Below the pieces are notes generated by a model, which was not told the origin of the DNA, did no database searches, and saw only the letters and a program-made list of their open reading frames with translations. Below are positions 27,301-38,593 of a DNA stretch of 64,000 nucleotides, piece after piece. Numbering within the stretch: the stretch's first letter is position 1; each line of letters opens with the position of its first letter. The translations under genes were made by a program, and so were the position numbers. The DNA is from Microplitis mediator (Eukaryota > Arthropoda > Insecta > Hymenoptera > Braconidae), in contig NC_079978.1 in assembly GCF_029852145.1 (NCBI RefSeq), positions 9,045,058 to 9,109,057 on the forward strand, read 5' to 3'.

Positions 27301-28910
27301 TAATACATATGCGTAAGCAATAGAGTGTTGGTTGCTGGATGGATTGAAACACCCAGTATCAAGTGAAGAATGTATGGTAGGGATAGATAGGCCCTTCGCG
27401 TGGAGACTAAGGGAACAAAGTCTATATGTTGAGTGTGGGTATATACGTCAGACCCATACCAACTCGAGTTGGCACTTCTCCATCATCTCCAACTACTGTT
27501 TGTACATAAATGTTAGTAAATGTACTGTATATATATATATGTATGTACATCACATGTGTAATATCCCGGCCTCGTATCGTTTCTCGTTGCTAGGCAACCA
27601 TTGCAACCGCGCGTCACTCCTTCCTGCTGTCTTTCTCCTTTCCTTCTTTTACAACATGTAACCTACAATTGCCAGCTACAATACTTTATGTAAAAATATT
27701 ATATTAATTGTTTTTATGTCCATACAATATTATTTAAATTGTTCTATTTCAAAATATAATAAATAAATTTTTCTATTTAATCAATGTAATAATGCGTTAA
27801 GAATTTTATTGTTAATGAAGATAATTAATGGTGTAAGACGTATAATAGTTTAAAATTCTTTGTTAAATACCATGAGAATTAATTAACACACGCACGATGA
27901 TGATTCACTTAGATATTTTATACTTTTAATTATTTATCCCCTTTGAAAATGTTTCACGTTCTATTTTATTATTTTTGTTTTTTATATTGCGCTCTTTATG
28001 TACGACAATGGAGCAGTGGAGTGAAAGTTGATCTCTGTTATGATGTTTTATTTATTTAATTTTCGAAGCATTTAAAAATAAAAAAAAAAAAGTTTTTATT
28101 GGCTCGAATTGTAGAGCAAAAAGAAATATTGAATTAAATAAATTTCCAATATTATTTTCATTAAATAACTGTTACTATACAGATAGATTGATATATATTT
28201 TCTGTTAATACATATTGGGTTTCAAATGAATTAATTGAACGAATCGGAGTTAATGTATGATACCGCCTACTTTTTTTTATTTATTTAATTGCGTTCGTGT
28301 TTATAATCAAGACTTGAAGAGTCACTCGTTTATAACGGCGTTCATGCAACGGTAAGTTCGATCAGATTGCATTAAATGCTATCGATTATATGCTGTTTAC
28401 TCAAGTTACTTAAAATCTCATTTGAATATAAAAACAAACATTAAACACTGAACTAAAATAATGCCATTGTAATAAGGCATTTAGTAAGTAAGTAATATTG
28501 ACGACTATTGGATTCAACAAATGAAATAAAATTTTAAAAAATAAATTTAAAAATTCAGATCATACTTGATCTCAAGCTCAAAGGTCGAAGTAAAATATTC
28601 ACAAGCTATAGAAATTACTACTGTATTATTGTATTCTCCATGTTGAAAAGTTTTTGTTTGTAATTTGAGGATTTTCACTTATCAGTAAGCTTCAGCAAAC
28701 AAAAAAAAAATATTCATGTTAAAATTATAAAATTTTCGTCAACCTCCAGACATCATTGTAATGTTATTATTATTTTATAAATAAATAAAAATAATAATTA
28801 ATATGTGAATACTTACTGTTCAAGCAGTCAAAATTAATTATTGGAACTTCGTATCTGCTGACAAGAGTACTCTCATCGTCATTGGTAAGAGTTGGAAATA
28901 TGACAGACAT
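12921..28910 (-). CDS. isopenicillin-N-synthase-like 2OG/Fe(II) oxygenase family protein with altered metal site
   Basis: Exons from the 5' end: 28910-28817, 16510-16401, 14584-14475, 14378-14228, 14118-13936, 13274-12921; 333 residues, all phases consistent. The N-terminal DIOX_N-like part (YEVPIINFDC, then GFAIIVNHGVSLRK) and the C-terminal jelly roll (GTFSFFIS, VGYFPGGILVCAGDTLAKWT, SLKHRVVVPE) match plant- and fungal-type small-molecule oxygenases, also found in insects. The usual HxD iron ligands are replaced: the aligned residues before GTFSF are Ser205-Ser206-Glu207. The distal His263 (LKHRVV) is kept, and the 2-oxoglutarate motif reads Arg275-His-Thr277. The protein may thus be catalytically dead or use another metal geometry. 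No signal peptide. Intron 1 is 12.3 kb. Substrate unknown. Confidence 0.88.
13540..13568. repeat. short (AT)n microsatellite in oxygenase intron
   Basis: About 29 bp of alternating AT within the intron between oxygenase exons 5 and 6. Confidence 0.7.
15267..15378. repeat. (AT)n microsatellite, two blocks
   Basis: Alternating AT at about 15267-15327 and again 15358-15378, inside an intron of the oxygenase gene. An apparent 91-codon frame over it is only Tyr-Ile repeats from the dinucleotide. Confidence 0.9.
19319..19759 (+). repeat. 440-bp dispersed repeat, copy 1
   Basis: Matches 23592-24027 in the same orientation over nearly its full length, with one deletion of about 20 bp and one differing patch. 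It begins ATATGTATTATAATAAGGC and ends near ATTAACCTA. It contains no protein frame. Family not recognised. Confidence 0.85.
22790..23591. mobile_element. 802-bp non-autonomous DNA transposon, 8-bp target duplication
   Basis: The ends form imperfect inverted repeats of about 28 bp (GCGACATTCCATGCCAACTT against GGGACATTTCATACCAACTT, continuing GTCC). Direct repeats ATATGTAT flank it at 22782-22789 and 23592-23599. The right flank continues straight into repeat copy 2, and copy 1 carries the same ATATGTAT without the element. Interior frames are short and show no transposase. The length of the duplication favours a hAT-like or related element; the family is inferred. Confidence 0.75.
23592..24027 (+). 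repeat. 440-bp dispersed repeat, copy 2
   Basis: Second copy of 19319-19759, starting immediately after the 802-bp element. The two copies share a block around CAATAACAATGGAAAGAAAA and the (TCTATA)n tail ending GTAGACAAT. Confidence 0.85.
24097..24275. mobile_element. 179-bp palindromic MITE
   Basis: Starts CACTGATAAAAGGATTTCTT and ends with the exact inverse complement. Inverted similarity continues inward through AGCA and the TTTCTTAAATA motifs, so most of the element could fold on itself. CACTG-type ends resemble hAT-like MITEs, but clear target duplications were not found. Confidence 0.75.
25464..25544 (+). repeat. tRNA-Leu/Ser-like segment (pseudo-tRNA or SINE head)
   Basis: Carries a good A box (TGGCCGAGTGGTCT) and B box (GGTTCGAGTCCC) with a type II tRNA spacing. 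The 5' GTGTGGT can pair with the 3' ATCATAC, with two G-U pairs. The T stem and the anticodon stem around CTTAAAC do not pair properly, so a working tRNA is doubtful. Location inside a repeat region supports a tRNA-derived SINE. Confidence 0.5.
25655..25912 (+). repeat. tandem array of about 55-bp units
   Basis: Roughly five diverged units of the pattern AAACCAAGAAAAAAATACTT followed by GGGCCGAGAATGAAATCACTTT. Units differ from each other at many positions, so the array is old. Confidence 0.7.
26634..26655 (+). repeat. (TTG)n microsatellite
   Basis: Seven or so TTG triplets inside the long intron of the oxygenase gene. Confidence 0.85.
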
Positions 28911-31171
28911 TTTAATAGTTTTTTGTTTGTACAGATAGTCAGAAAATTAAAAACTGATGTATTATCTGTTAGTGTACTGGCTTTTGAATAAATGAACTGA
29001 AGAAAATGTTAAAATAATATTATTGGCTGATTGGATGTTGGACGACCCTTAGAAGCTGATGTTCTTAGCTGTATGAGTAGCTCAGGCAGGTCGTCGTCTT
29101 TTCGTGTTGGTCGTTGTCGTTGTTGGTAATCCAAAGTCGTCCAACTTGTCTTCCCTTTGGTTCTTATTCTCTCTTTACTTCACAATCTCTTTCCACCGCC
29201 CTGCTTCTTGGTGCTACCTCGCTCTGGTTGGTCGCTTGCCACAGTCCTTCTATTTTTCTTTACCTAATGGACTTTTTCTCTCTTCGTTTTATTCCTTTCG
29301 CTTGTCTACAACTTTGTCTTACTCTCGCTTACTGTTATTATAAAACCAACCAAGTAACTTTAAATACCTTTCAGCAAACTACTAGTTTTATTTAAAGTTG
29401 TAGAGCTTAGTTATTGTAGTCCAGAGTAAAGAAGATCTCTAAGTACAAGAATCCTTTGGAACTGTGAAAAATTACCAAATCAATCCATCAATCACTTCAC
29501 CAGCCAAGCATCAACCACTTAAATATCCATGAAAATATCATAACGCTTAAATTCACAACTGTTAACTTTTAAATTATTATACCACCAACCGAACTGATTA
29601 AATTATTATTTTTATTTTTTTATGATGGTGAAAAAAATAAGAGCAATATATTTATATTGATTTCAAATAGTTATATGAGATTCAATCGGTGCTATGATAG
29701 TTTCGTGATTTCTAACGGTAACCGTATGAATATTGTTTATGGTAAGATTGAAAATGCAACAAATATGCGTGTACGTGGCTGTGAACTGATGGACACATGC
29801 TATGCTTCTCGTCTCAGTGGCGAACAAACAAGAACTGAGCGTCTGTGAGCGTTTTTACGAGCTAATGCGTTCACGCTTACAAACTTAAAATGATGCCGGA
29901 CGCGCCGCCACGGAAAATACACGAACATTCACGACAATAACCGAACAACCAACGAAACATACCGACATTAAACGAGTCGTTAAATCGGCCTTGGTGTTAC
30001 TTTTTTGTTAAAATTTGAAAATAAATCACGGTCATGTTTTGTTAATGAATTTTTTTTTATTTATTTTGAATACTAATTAGCTTAATGAACAAAAAATTAG
30101 TCTTTTCTGCATCATTTAAAATATTACTATAATTTTGGTTTTTTATTTTATTTAAACAATAAATTATTTTAAAGTAACCCGCCTTTTATTTATCAGTTGT
30201 TTTAATTTTTATTAATAAAACATACTATTACTCTTAATAACATTTCTGAGTATTTACAAATGTTTTCAAGTGTTAAAGAACTGTATAAATAATTTTTTTT
30301 TTAGATAATCATAAAAAGTAAATTGGTTGTAATAATAAATTTTTTAGGTTTTTTAAATTTATTAAATTTTATTTAGCTGTTAAATTTGATTCTGATACAT
30401 GATTTTTTATGAAAAAATATGTTTTAACGTGGATAAAAAATAAAAAATTGAATTGTTACCTTTGAAGATAAAATAAATAAATAAAAAAACAGTAGCGAAA
30501 AAGAGGCAAACTGAATTTTTCGATCGTAAAGCACACTCTAATGCTTCGCATTAAGAGTAGTGCAAAAAAATATAAAAGTTAATTTTCGATGTTAGTTCTC
30601 AGCCATAACGGAATCATACTGACTCCTGTATGATAGCTCCCGGTAAATTTTAAATACGAGATATGATGTTCTGTACTGTGTCTCCCCACTTACAATAATA
30701 CACGTTATATATGTATACTTAACGAATATATACGCAAATAACAATTTACCCTCACGATATCGCTCACCTCTAATAAACCGTCTCTCTCTATCTTGCAATT
30801 ATACTTGTTTCGCAATTACTATGTCTCAGTCTTATAATAACATGAAAAATCAATGGAATATTACAACTTACTGCAATGTAGTAAATAATAAATGGATCCA
30901 TATATTTTTTAAACTATATATTCTTTTTTAATACATAAAAAAAAAATATGTTTAAAAATTATTGACAACAATATCCAATTATTTTTACTATTAATAAAAA
31001 AAAAAATCCTGATTGTCTTAGTAATTTATAATTTATGTATTGAATTTTTGTTTTGAATCTAGAATAAATAATTTATAAAATATAACTATATTGGATACTT
31101 TCTTATAAATATTAGAAAAAGAAAATTTAATTTTCTTGTAATATATTAAATCTCTAAATTATTGGACATTA
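28911..31171. other. upstream region of the oxygenase gene, no gene supported
   Basis: About 2.2 kb. 29040-29340 is pyrimidine-rich on the plus strand and gives overlapping 79- and 93-codon frames in different phases, with no recognisable domain; 29657-29848 likewise. The segment just upstream of 28910 is probably the promoter and 5' UTR of the minus-strand oxygenase. Confidence 0.45.
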
Positions 31172-31293
31172 TCAACCAACTCTCTTGACAGAAGATTGCT
31201 TGTTTGGCACGCGATGTTCTACATGAGTACTCGGATTTATTCGTGCTGCACGTGAACCTGATGAATTTTGAGGACTATTTTCACTTATAGAAA
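31172..31293 (-). CDS. orphan C-terminal exon-like segment, unidentified
   Basis: Downstream of an acceptor (AATAACAG) the minus strand reads, in one frame, 39 residues including SENSPQNSSGSRAARI and STHVEHRVPNKQSSVKRVG, then TGA. The base composition is clearly less AT-rich than the flanks and the residues are typical of a basic, disordered C-terminus. I could not find matching upstream exons on the minus strand up to the DUF2236 gene, so the rest is either missing (pseudogene or fragment) or in small exons I did not detect. Function unknown. Confidence 0.35.
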
Positions 31294-31453
31294 CTGTTAT
31301 TAGTTGCAGTTAATGAAAATTTTTACATTACTATTAATGAACAACTGGTTATTAGGATCGGAGCTGACGCCACCTCCTGGACAGTGGGCAGTTCGTTGTC
31401 ATTCGGGACCAATTTTGAATTTTAAAACAGTGATAAATTTATTGTCGACTATG

Positions 31454-31455
<2 letters not shown>

Positions 31456-31489
<34 letters not shown>

Positions 31490-31490
31490 T
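31456..31490 (+). repeat. (ATT)n microsatellite
   Basis: About a dozen ATT/TTA triplets that end a spurious 62-codon frame. Confidence 0.9.
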
Positions 31491-32207
31491 AATGAAATTA
31501 TGAAGTTATGGATAAGGATACTATAGAACAAGGGTCTATTCATGATTTTTATGCGTGTGTTTTATTTAGGTTTCTTATAATAAGTTTCTTATAATAAAAA
31601 TATATAATTTAATAAGTATGTGCCACGACGATTTATCATTTAAACTATTGACTAAATACTGATAAGACGCAATAAGTGTTGTAAAATATTAATATATAAT
31701 TTCAAATGAAATTTAAATACGAGCCTATTTATGGATCTCAAGTTCACTAATTAATTAAGAGGTGGAGGCACCTGAGTCCACTGAGGACATAACAACTTGG
31801 CTATCAGGGAATTTGAATTCTAGTTCGGGTAGTAAATTTACGTCAAATTGTATATAAGTTGTCGTCAAAAACGAAAAAGTCCGAAGTTGACGGACATTTT
31901 ATATAGAGAATCTTTTTTTGGTAGGATTCAAACTCTACGCCGGTTCGCAGTCACGTGACCAGAAAATTTTGCCGGTCTGTGCTCGTTGTAGTATCGGGTA
32001 ACTCGCTTATGTGCTCTTGCAACTCGGCTACGCAGTTGCGGTATTCATTTGATCTTGAACTACAGTCGCATCGTGGTCGCATTCCATCAGATTAAGAACT
32101 TTTAATACAGTTTACTAAACTATTAATAATTAATCAATTAATTATCGAGATTATTTATCTACTAGTTACTTTTAAATAATAACAGTGATTAAAAACAATC
32201 AAACAAG

Positions 32208-32555
32208 ATGGCTGCAGATTTTAAGTATCATTTAATTGAATGCTTGAAGAATCATAAAATGGCGGTAAGATGATATCTTATTTATTTCCTTTGTTCTTCT
32301 TTTTTTTTTTAACATTTATTTTTTTTTTATCGGTTGCGTCTATTAAAATTCATAAAATTTTATTCTGTAATCAGCCAACAATTGAAAAGATTTTTATTTT
32401 TAAATAAATAAAATATTTAAATATTAATATGCAAATTTATTAACAATTTTTTTTTTTCAAATGCCATTTGTTAACAGGCGAAGCTGGATTATCCCGCGTT
32501 CCGGACTCTGAACTGCGAATCAAAAGAAAAAAATAATTTTTTTCTTTGTTTCTAA
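32208..32555 (+). CDS. putative short two-exon coding sequence, unidentified, possibly truncated
   Basis: An ATG in good context (AACAAGATGGCT) opens 19 codons (32208-32264, MAADFKYHLIECLKNHKMA) ending at a clean donor GCG|GTAAGA. A polypyrimidine tract and TTAACAG acceptor at 32477 give an in-phase exon starting AKLDYPAFRTLNCESKEK and running to TAA at 32553-32555, 44 residues in all. The 300 bp upstream is relatively GC-rich and promoter-like. The second exon runs directly into the 255-bp repeat beginning 32551, so the reading frame may have been cut by that insertion, or splicing continues elsewhere. No family recognised. Confidence 0.35.
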
Positions 32556-32805
32556 GTAGAGTTTACCTACAGTTTCAACCCATGTAACACAAATATTACT
32601 ACGGGTATCAGTCGAAGGCATTAGTCATCATACAAAATGTTCTAACCCCCTAGACTGATATACTCAAACCGTAGTAATATTTTTGGGTTGGATTATAATA
32701 TAGGTCCAGCAATGTCCTAGAGATGAATTGCTGGACACGGAAGTGGGGTCACACCTGCGTAGCCAAACTGTCAAACAGTCCTCAGTAGAGGCGCTGTTTT
32801 TTAGT
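32551..32805 (+). mobile_element. 255-bp repeat, copy 1 of an inverted pair
   Basis: Nearly identical to the reverse complement of 38341-38593, from TCTAAGTAGAGTTTACCTAC to GGCGCTGTTTTTTAGT. The two copies face each other across 5.5 kb that includes the whole DUF2236 gene. The TTTTTTAGT-side end is also found alone at 39034-39063. No coding frame; most likely a short non-autonomous element of an unassigned family. Confidence 0.8.
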
Positions 32806-34072
32806 AAGCATTAATTACTACTTTTATAATTTATGTATAAGTATGTATGTAAAAAAATGTATAAGTATAAATTAATAAATAATAAATATTATCTAATTGT
32901 CGTTTACATTGAATTATCATATCTATTTATGTATTACACAATCTTGAAGCAGTCAACTCAGCCGATTCAAATGATATCCATCAACAAAATACCATCATCA
33001 TCATTACTATTATCATTATTATTATTAATAATACGTCAGTAGATATCGTATGCCGAGTTTCAGGTGTCTATGTAATAATCCAGTCGACGGCAATGTCCAA
33101 AGTAATTATAAATTTTGTAAATGTATTTTGTAAATTTTGTAAATTAATGCTTACGCTGTATGTATATCTTATAAATAGGACAATTATATTAAATGTCAGT
33201 ATGATTCAATGCGTATTCTGACGTTTGAATAAAAGGTAGATAAGGCAATTAAAATTGTAGATTATTGAGGTTGTGAACTAATTAATGATTAAAATACTAC
33301 GTACTAATTAAAGATAATCTTTATGTATAGAATAATTTAAATAAATTTCAAGGGAATTGAGATGTTTAACAAAAATAGACTGGATTTAGAAACAAGATTG
33401 ATAGAAAGTTTAAGTAGTGCATGGAAATAAAAATAATTATGGTATTGAAGATATTTTTTTTATAAATATTTATTGTTTTGTTTGTTTTTATAATTGACAT
33501 ACTTCAATTACAAAATTATATTTGAATAAAGAAAAAAAAAACGTTTCAACATTTTAATTTTTCTTTTGACTACTTTATTGGTGGATTAGTCCTTTCACTT
33601 TTTTTTTTAAAATATCTCATATCATCTTTTTAAATTATTCATACACATAAAATGTAATGAAAACTTTCTTCAAATTTTATAACACTTATGAAACTGAGTA
33701 AAAATGGTTACTGAATTTTAATTTTAGTTTCTTAACCACCAAAATAAAGTATGAGTTAATAAAAAAATTCAGATGTACAATTTTACACTATATTTTTTTT
33801 TTTTTATAAATTTCTTTTTAGTACTAAATTTCACTTACCTAAGGCTATTTTTAATAAATTACATTTTTAAATCATTGTCTTTTGACAATTGAGTATTTTT
33901 TGTTTAAAAAAAAAAATAATAATTTAATTACTTATCAAAATTATTTTTTTTCTATTTAAATTACTTAAGTAATTAACATGAACATAAATTATAAAAATAA
34001 ATGCTTAATTTTTTTTATACCCAAAAATATATAATGAAAGTTCTATAAATTGAGCAAAAAATTTTTCTATTT
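32806..34072. other. intergenic, 3' of the DUF2236 gene
   Basis: AT-rich, with homopolymer T and A runs. Contains a short (TTA)n tract near 33010-33030. No gene supported. Confidence 0.5.
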
Positions 34073-36383
34073 TCAATCAAAATGAAATTTATAAATATTA
34101 AAATGCGATCGCTTTTTTCCATAAAGTATGTAAGCTAAGAATGGAAATTTTTCTGTAAGATAAAAGCCTATTTTCATTTGATTATTAAAATAAGCTCGAA
34201 AAATACTAGACCACCAGTAATGTACTTGTAATAAATGTTTATGAACAAACAGCTGAAGATTCAATATTATTTTACTATACATTGATAATGATGTGTCATC
34301 GATATCTAATGAGTAATTGTTATTAGGAATAGCTGAAGCTATCAGATGACATGTAAATATTCTAAACGATTTATTATTTACAAATGGATTTATCGGCCAT
34401 AATCCTTCTAAGAGAGCAGTACTCATCTCATCGAAATCTTTTGATTTTTTTGCATAGTATGGAACGAATATCTCTTCAAGTAGTCTACGACAAAGAGCTT
34501 TACTCTCCTCTACACTGCCATTACAAAGATTGAATCTGAAAATAAAAAATTAAATTAAATATTAATGATAATAATCAGAAAAAGGAGATTAAATGTTATT
34601 ATTACCTTTCTTCTGTACCCAACATTCGGCCAATAACACGCCAAAAATGAAGAAGACCATCAAGTTCTTCATCATTAGTAGCAACTCCCAAATAATCTGC
34701 ACACAAAAGAGTAAAACCCATGAAACCAAATTGAGTAAGAGCCATATCGAGTTGTGAAATTTGACCTATTCCAGCTTCACAACTACGTTTTGAAGCTACA
34801 CAGTGTTTTCTTCGTACATTTTTCAAGGACACATAGAATCTAAAATATAGTTAATAATAAATGTTAATGATATTTACTATAAAAATATATATTCTATCTA
34901 TAAGTTATTGATTGTAATCAATATAAGTGATTGAGCTGTAGAATAGATAATAAGAAATAAAATGAATAAATAAAAAGTATAACGATAATATTTGCACATG
35001 CATTGATTTCAAAAATAATAAGAAATAAGATAGAGTTTAAAGATATACACTTTAAAATCACGACATCCGGATTCTGACGTCTTCAATCGTGTCAACGAAC
35101 TATTTAAATTAATTTAGTCTCATGCATGATATTTCTATCTCGAGTTTGCAACAAAAAAAAAAATAAGTTTTTATTTTAATGTCTTGTAAAAATGTTGTTT
35201 TAAAGATAAGCTGCAGTTTAAAAAAAATACAAAACAAGTCGAGTGTCTGTGTAAAAATATTTCTGTAATTTTTTTGTTAAAATTAGACAAGACAAAAATT
35301 TAAAAGTTTTTTTAATTCACTTACTCACTATCCTCATCCGGTGAATTTTTATACCAGATGCATGTGTGAAGAATTGTCGCTGCGTATCTACGAAAGGCAG
35401 CACACGGATTACCACTTTGTCTCGTAAATTTTAAAATGTCAAGGATGGAAGGTACTGTAAGAAGAAGTAACAATCCAGATAATTTAGCAATCATCATAGT
35501 AAATATATTTTTTTTAAATACATTCTGGCCAATACGAAATTTAATTGGATCATAATAATCTGGTAAAATCATTTCAGACTCATCAGAATCGGCAGGAATT
35601 TTCGATCCTTCGTTTAAAAGTAATTTAAGCCTTTCTTCAACTGCATCATATTCTGTAAAATAATTTAGATATTAAACTTTAATATTTATGTTAAAGCCTG
35701 CAAACGTTATATTAATATAAGTGTGAAGTGATAAATTCAAACTTATTAAGTATTCCATGTCGTACATTTAAGTAAACATCTGTGCTTAATAGTACGGACA
35801 ATGAATGTCCAAATAAGTGATCGTCCCGCGCTTTCATCACCAGTACTACTCAATAATATAATTCATGCCGGTGCAATCACGTTTACATGATGTTACATGT
35901 GTTAAAACGAGATGAGAATTTTTATTATAATTATAATATTTACAAAGTTAATTTTAAAAATCTATGGAAATATTTTAATTTTTTCATCTTAAAATTCATG
36001 CAACTTATAAATTATTAAAACTTATTTTTTTTAAATAAAATCAAGTATTAGATTTTACAAAAATAATGCCAACTGCAGTCAACTGTGAAATGCAGAAAGT
36101 AAGTCGAGGCCGGTTAGTTTTAGAACTAACACTTTCATTAGACAGATGAAGATATAATTTGTATGTAAATATTAAAGTAATTATCACTATTCTATTTAAA
36201 AATAAAATTAATGTTAACAGAAAAAAAATAATAATAATAAAAATTAAAGTAACATAAATTAGTTAGTAAAAGTATTGATTAGAAATTTAAAAATAATAAT
36301 TTTCATATAATCTTACCGGTTTGTTCCACGTCTTTAGATTTCTGAAACACGTAACTATCACAGGTAATTTTTTGAAACTTCAT
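34073..36383 (-). CDS. DUF2236 / mpaB-rubber oxygenase-like protein
   Basis: Exons from the 5' end: 36383-36317, 35652-35325, 34839-34606, 34535-34073; 363 residues, phases consistent. It matches the insect branch of the DUF2236 (ER-bound oxygenase mpaB / rubber oxygenase) family: GQNVFKKNIFTMMIAKLSG, a hydrophobic segment LSGLLLLLTVPSILDIL, AFRRYAATILHT, IGQISQLDMALTQFGFMGFT, and LLHFWRVIGRMLGTEERFN. Characterised family members use a b-type haem to cleave polyisoprene or related carbon-carbon bonds; insect members have no established substrate, so enzymatic activity here is inferred only. One membrane-associated hydrophobic stretch is visible; no clear signal peptide. The gene sits between inverted 255-bp repeats. 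The second exon start is fixed by phase (G|AA). Confidence 0.9.
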
Positions 36384-38107
36384 AGTGGCGGTTAGTTATA
36401 AAAAAATTATTTATAAAATTTTGATTATACCCTGAGTTAAAAGTATACACAACTGTTCACAAGAATATCTGGTACATACTGACCATGTTGACTGTTATAG
36501 CGGAAAATATAAACACGCGTGTTCAAGCAAGGCTGATAAAGAAAATTGCAAGAAACATGATGAAAACAATGAAATAGTACAGGAGAAACAACGATACTCA
36601 TTGCAAGAACAGAGAAGACTTTTCTCTCATCTGGCAAATCAAGTAACTTAAACTCCTGCTTCTTGCTTGGCTGACTCTCTCTCTCTTTTCTTGTTACTTA
36701 TAGTCAGGATGGAAGGGTGAAGAACGCGATATGTCGGCCAGCCACATCTCTGGAGAAAGGTATTGCGGTCTCCCTTCCTACCTCTTATAGCTCTTACTAA
36801 AATCCCGCCTCTGCTAATTTACTCTTTTACCTCAATGTCATTTTGTATTAATTTTTTTTTAATTTAAATCACGATTGAGCCAGTAAACCGGTTCACTAAA
36901 AAACAGCGGTTCACGACGATATAAAAATTTATACAGAATTTGAAGTAAAAAAATGTTTTTTTTTTTTTTTTTCCTCTTATGAAACACAATAAAATATATA
37001 TCTTTTCATTAATTATAATTGAACATGACAAATGATCAAAAGTACACAATTTAACTCTGTCACCTCGTAAACATAAAACACAAAAAAATATTTTTTTATT
37101 ACTATTAATTCTTGACAACTTTCATGTAATTGACTTCCTTGTTGAACAAATTGATTATTATTGTTGATGACACTACATTTAGATATATAAAATAATTATT
37201 TATTCGGTTGATTTCCGTCACCAGTCACAAATACACAATTATTATAACTCGTACGGATGTTGGTTAAAATAATATAATAAATAACATATTATTTTATTAG
37301 TTGACAGCGAAAGTCTAACGGAGGGAAAGCTTTTGTTACTATTTACCGTGCAGCACATTGTTAACTTGCCGTCAGATTAACTCACTCTACAATAAATTCG
37401 TATCCGTAGTTCACGATAGCAAAGGTGAAAGTCAAGAAGAGTAGGTGAGAGTATACACCTACTAAACACTTTGATCCTGTTTCTTTTCTATTTGTAACTA
37501 TTTCATATTTAAATTAATTACAGGCTTCCTCATCAATCAAAAGATCTGTACAGTTAGAACCATTGCTCTCTCATATGATTAATTAGGAATCAAGTATTGG
37601 ATCTTTGTGTTAAAGATAATTTATAAAATAAAAAACTTTTTTTTCAAAAAAGAAAAATTTAACGTATATTGTATAATAGATTACTATTACAATTGTATAG
37701 TTGACTATAATATAAACCACAGTATCACTTATCATATGATAATTATAAAATAACATGAATACGTTTAAGAGAAGAAAATTTAATTTTTATATATCAACTT
37801 ATATAGTTTGAATTAATGTGTGTATATAATAATAATAATATATATGTATACCTATAATTTAAAAATTAATTTACTTCGAAAGATATTAATTTAACGATAA
37901 TATCGCGCATTAAAATTTATGCAGTTTTTCGTTTGGTAAAAAGATAGTTACTGTACATATACATACATCAATTAATAATAAATTTTTAGAATGTCTTTGC
38001 GATAATTGGACACCCGGGAAGATCTCGGCCTAAAATCTAATTGCAAATAATTTTGTGCTTATTGAAATTATCATCGTTACTATTATTACTATTATGTTTT
38101 ATGTTTG

Positions 38108-38138
<31 letters not shown>

Positions 38139-38340
38139 AAAAAAAAAAAAACAGGCAGTATTTCATTAAAATTCCATTTAGTGCAGTAATTACCTTTAAG
38201 ATAATCACTGAATATGTGGAAGTATTGTTTCAAATAATTTATAAAGTAACAAAATAGTATGCTAAAAATGTCATCGAAGCACTCATTTATCATTTGCTTT
38301 ATCAATAAAGTTATTCCTCAGTTAAACTTAAAAAGAGTCC
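36384..38340. other. intergenic, upstream of the DUF2236 gene
   Basis: Probable promoter and 5' UTR of the minus-strand DUF2236 gene at the low-coordinate end. A 66-codon frame at 36437-36637 and an 84-codon frame at 36864-37118 have no recognisable homology. A (TTA)n tract with an A run lies at about 38112-38152. Confidence 0.5.
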
Positions 38341-38593
38341 ACTAAAAAACAGCGCCTCTACTGAGGACTGTTTGACAGTTTGGCTACGCAGGTGTGACCC
38401 CACTTCCGTGTCCAGCAATTCATCTCTAGGACATTGCTGGACCTATATTATAATCCAACCCAAAAATATTACTACGGTTTGAGTATATCAGTCTAGGGGG
38501 TTAGAACATTTTGTATGATGACTAATGCCTTCGACTGATACCTGTAGCAATATTTGTTACATGGGTTGGAAATGTAGGTAAACTCTACTTAGA
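38341..38593 (-). mobile_element. 253-bp repeat, copy 2 of an inverted pair
   Basis: Reverse complement of 32551-32805 with only a few differences, mainly around the segment near 38540-38560. High identity implies a recent origin or gene conversion between the copies. Confidence 0.8.

Larger units (their letters stand above)
16511..28816 (-). other. 12.3-kb intron 1 of the oxygenase gene
   Basis: The splice donor is AACA|GTAAGT at 28816 and the acceptor TTTCAG at 16511. The phase (one base carried over) joins the exons to give FDCLNSNTPKG. The intron is AT-rich and holds a dispersed duplication (19319-19759 and 23592-24027), an 802-bp element (22790), a 179-bp MITE (24097) and a composite repeat with a tRNA-like segment (24616-26120). 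I found no exon-like sequence of another gene inside it. Confidence 0.75.

Noticed and set aside
29104..29395. Overlapping 79- and 93-codon plus-strand frames
   Set aside because: Pyrimidine-rich leader DNA with no domain, no splice context and two competing frames.
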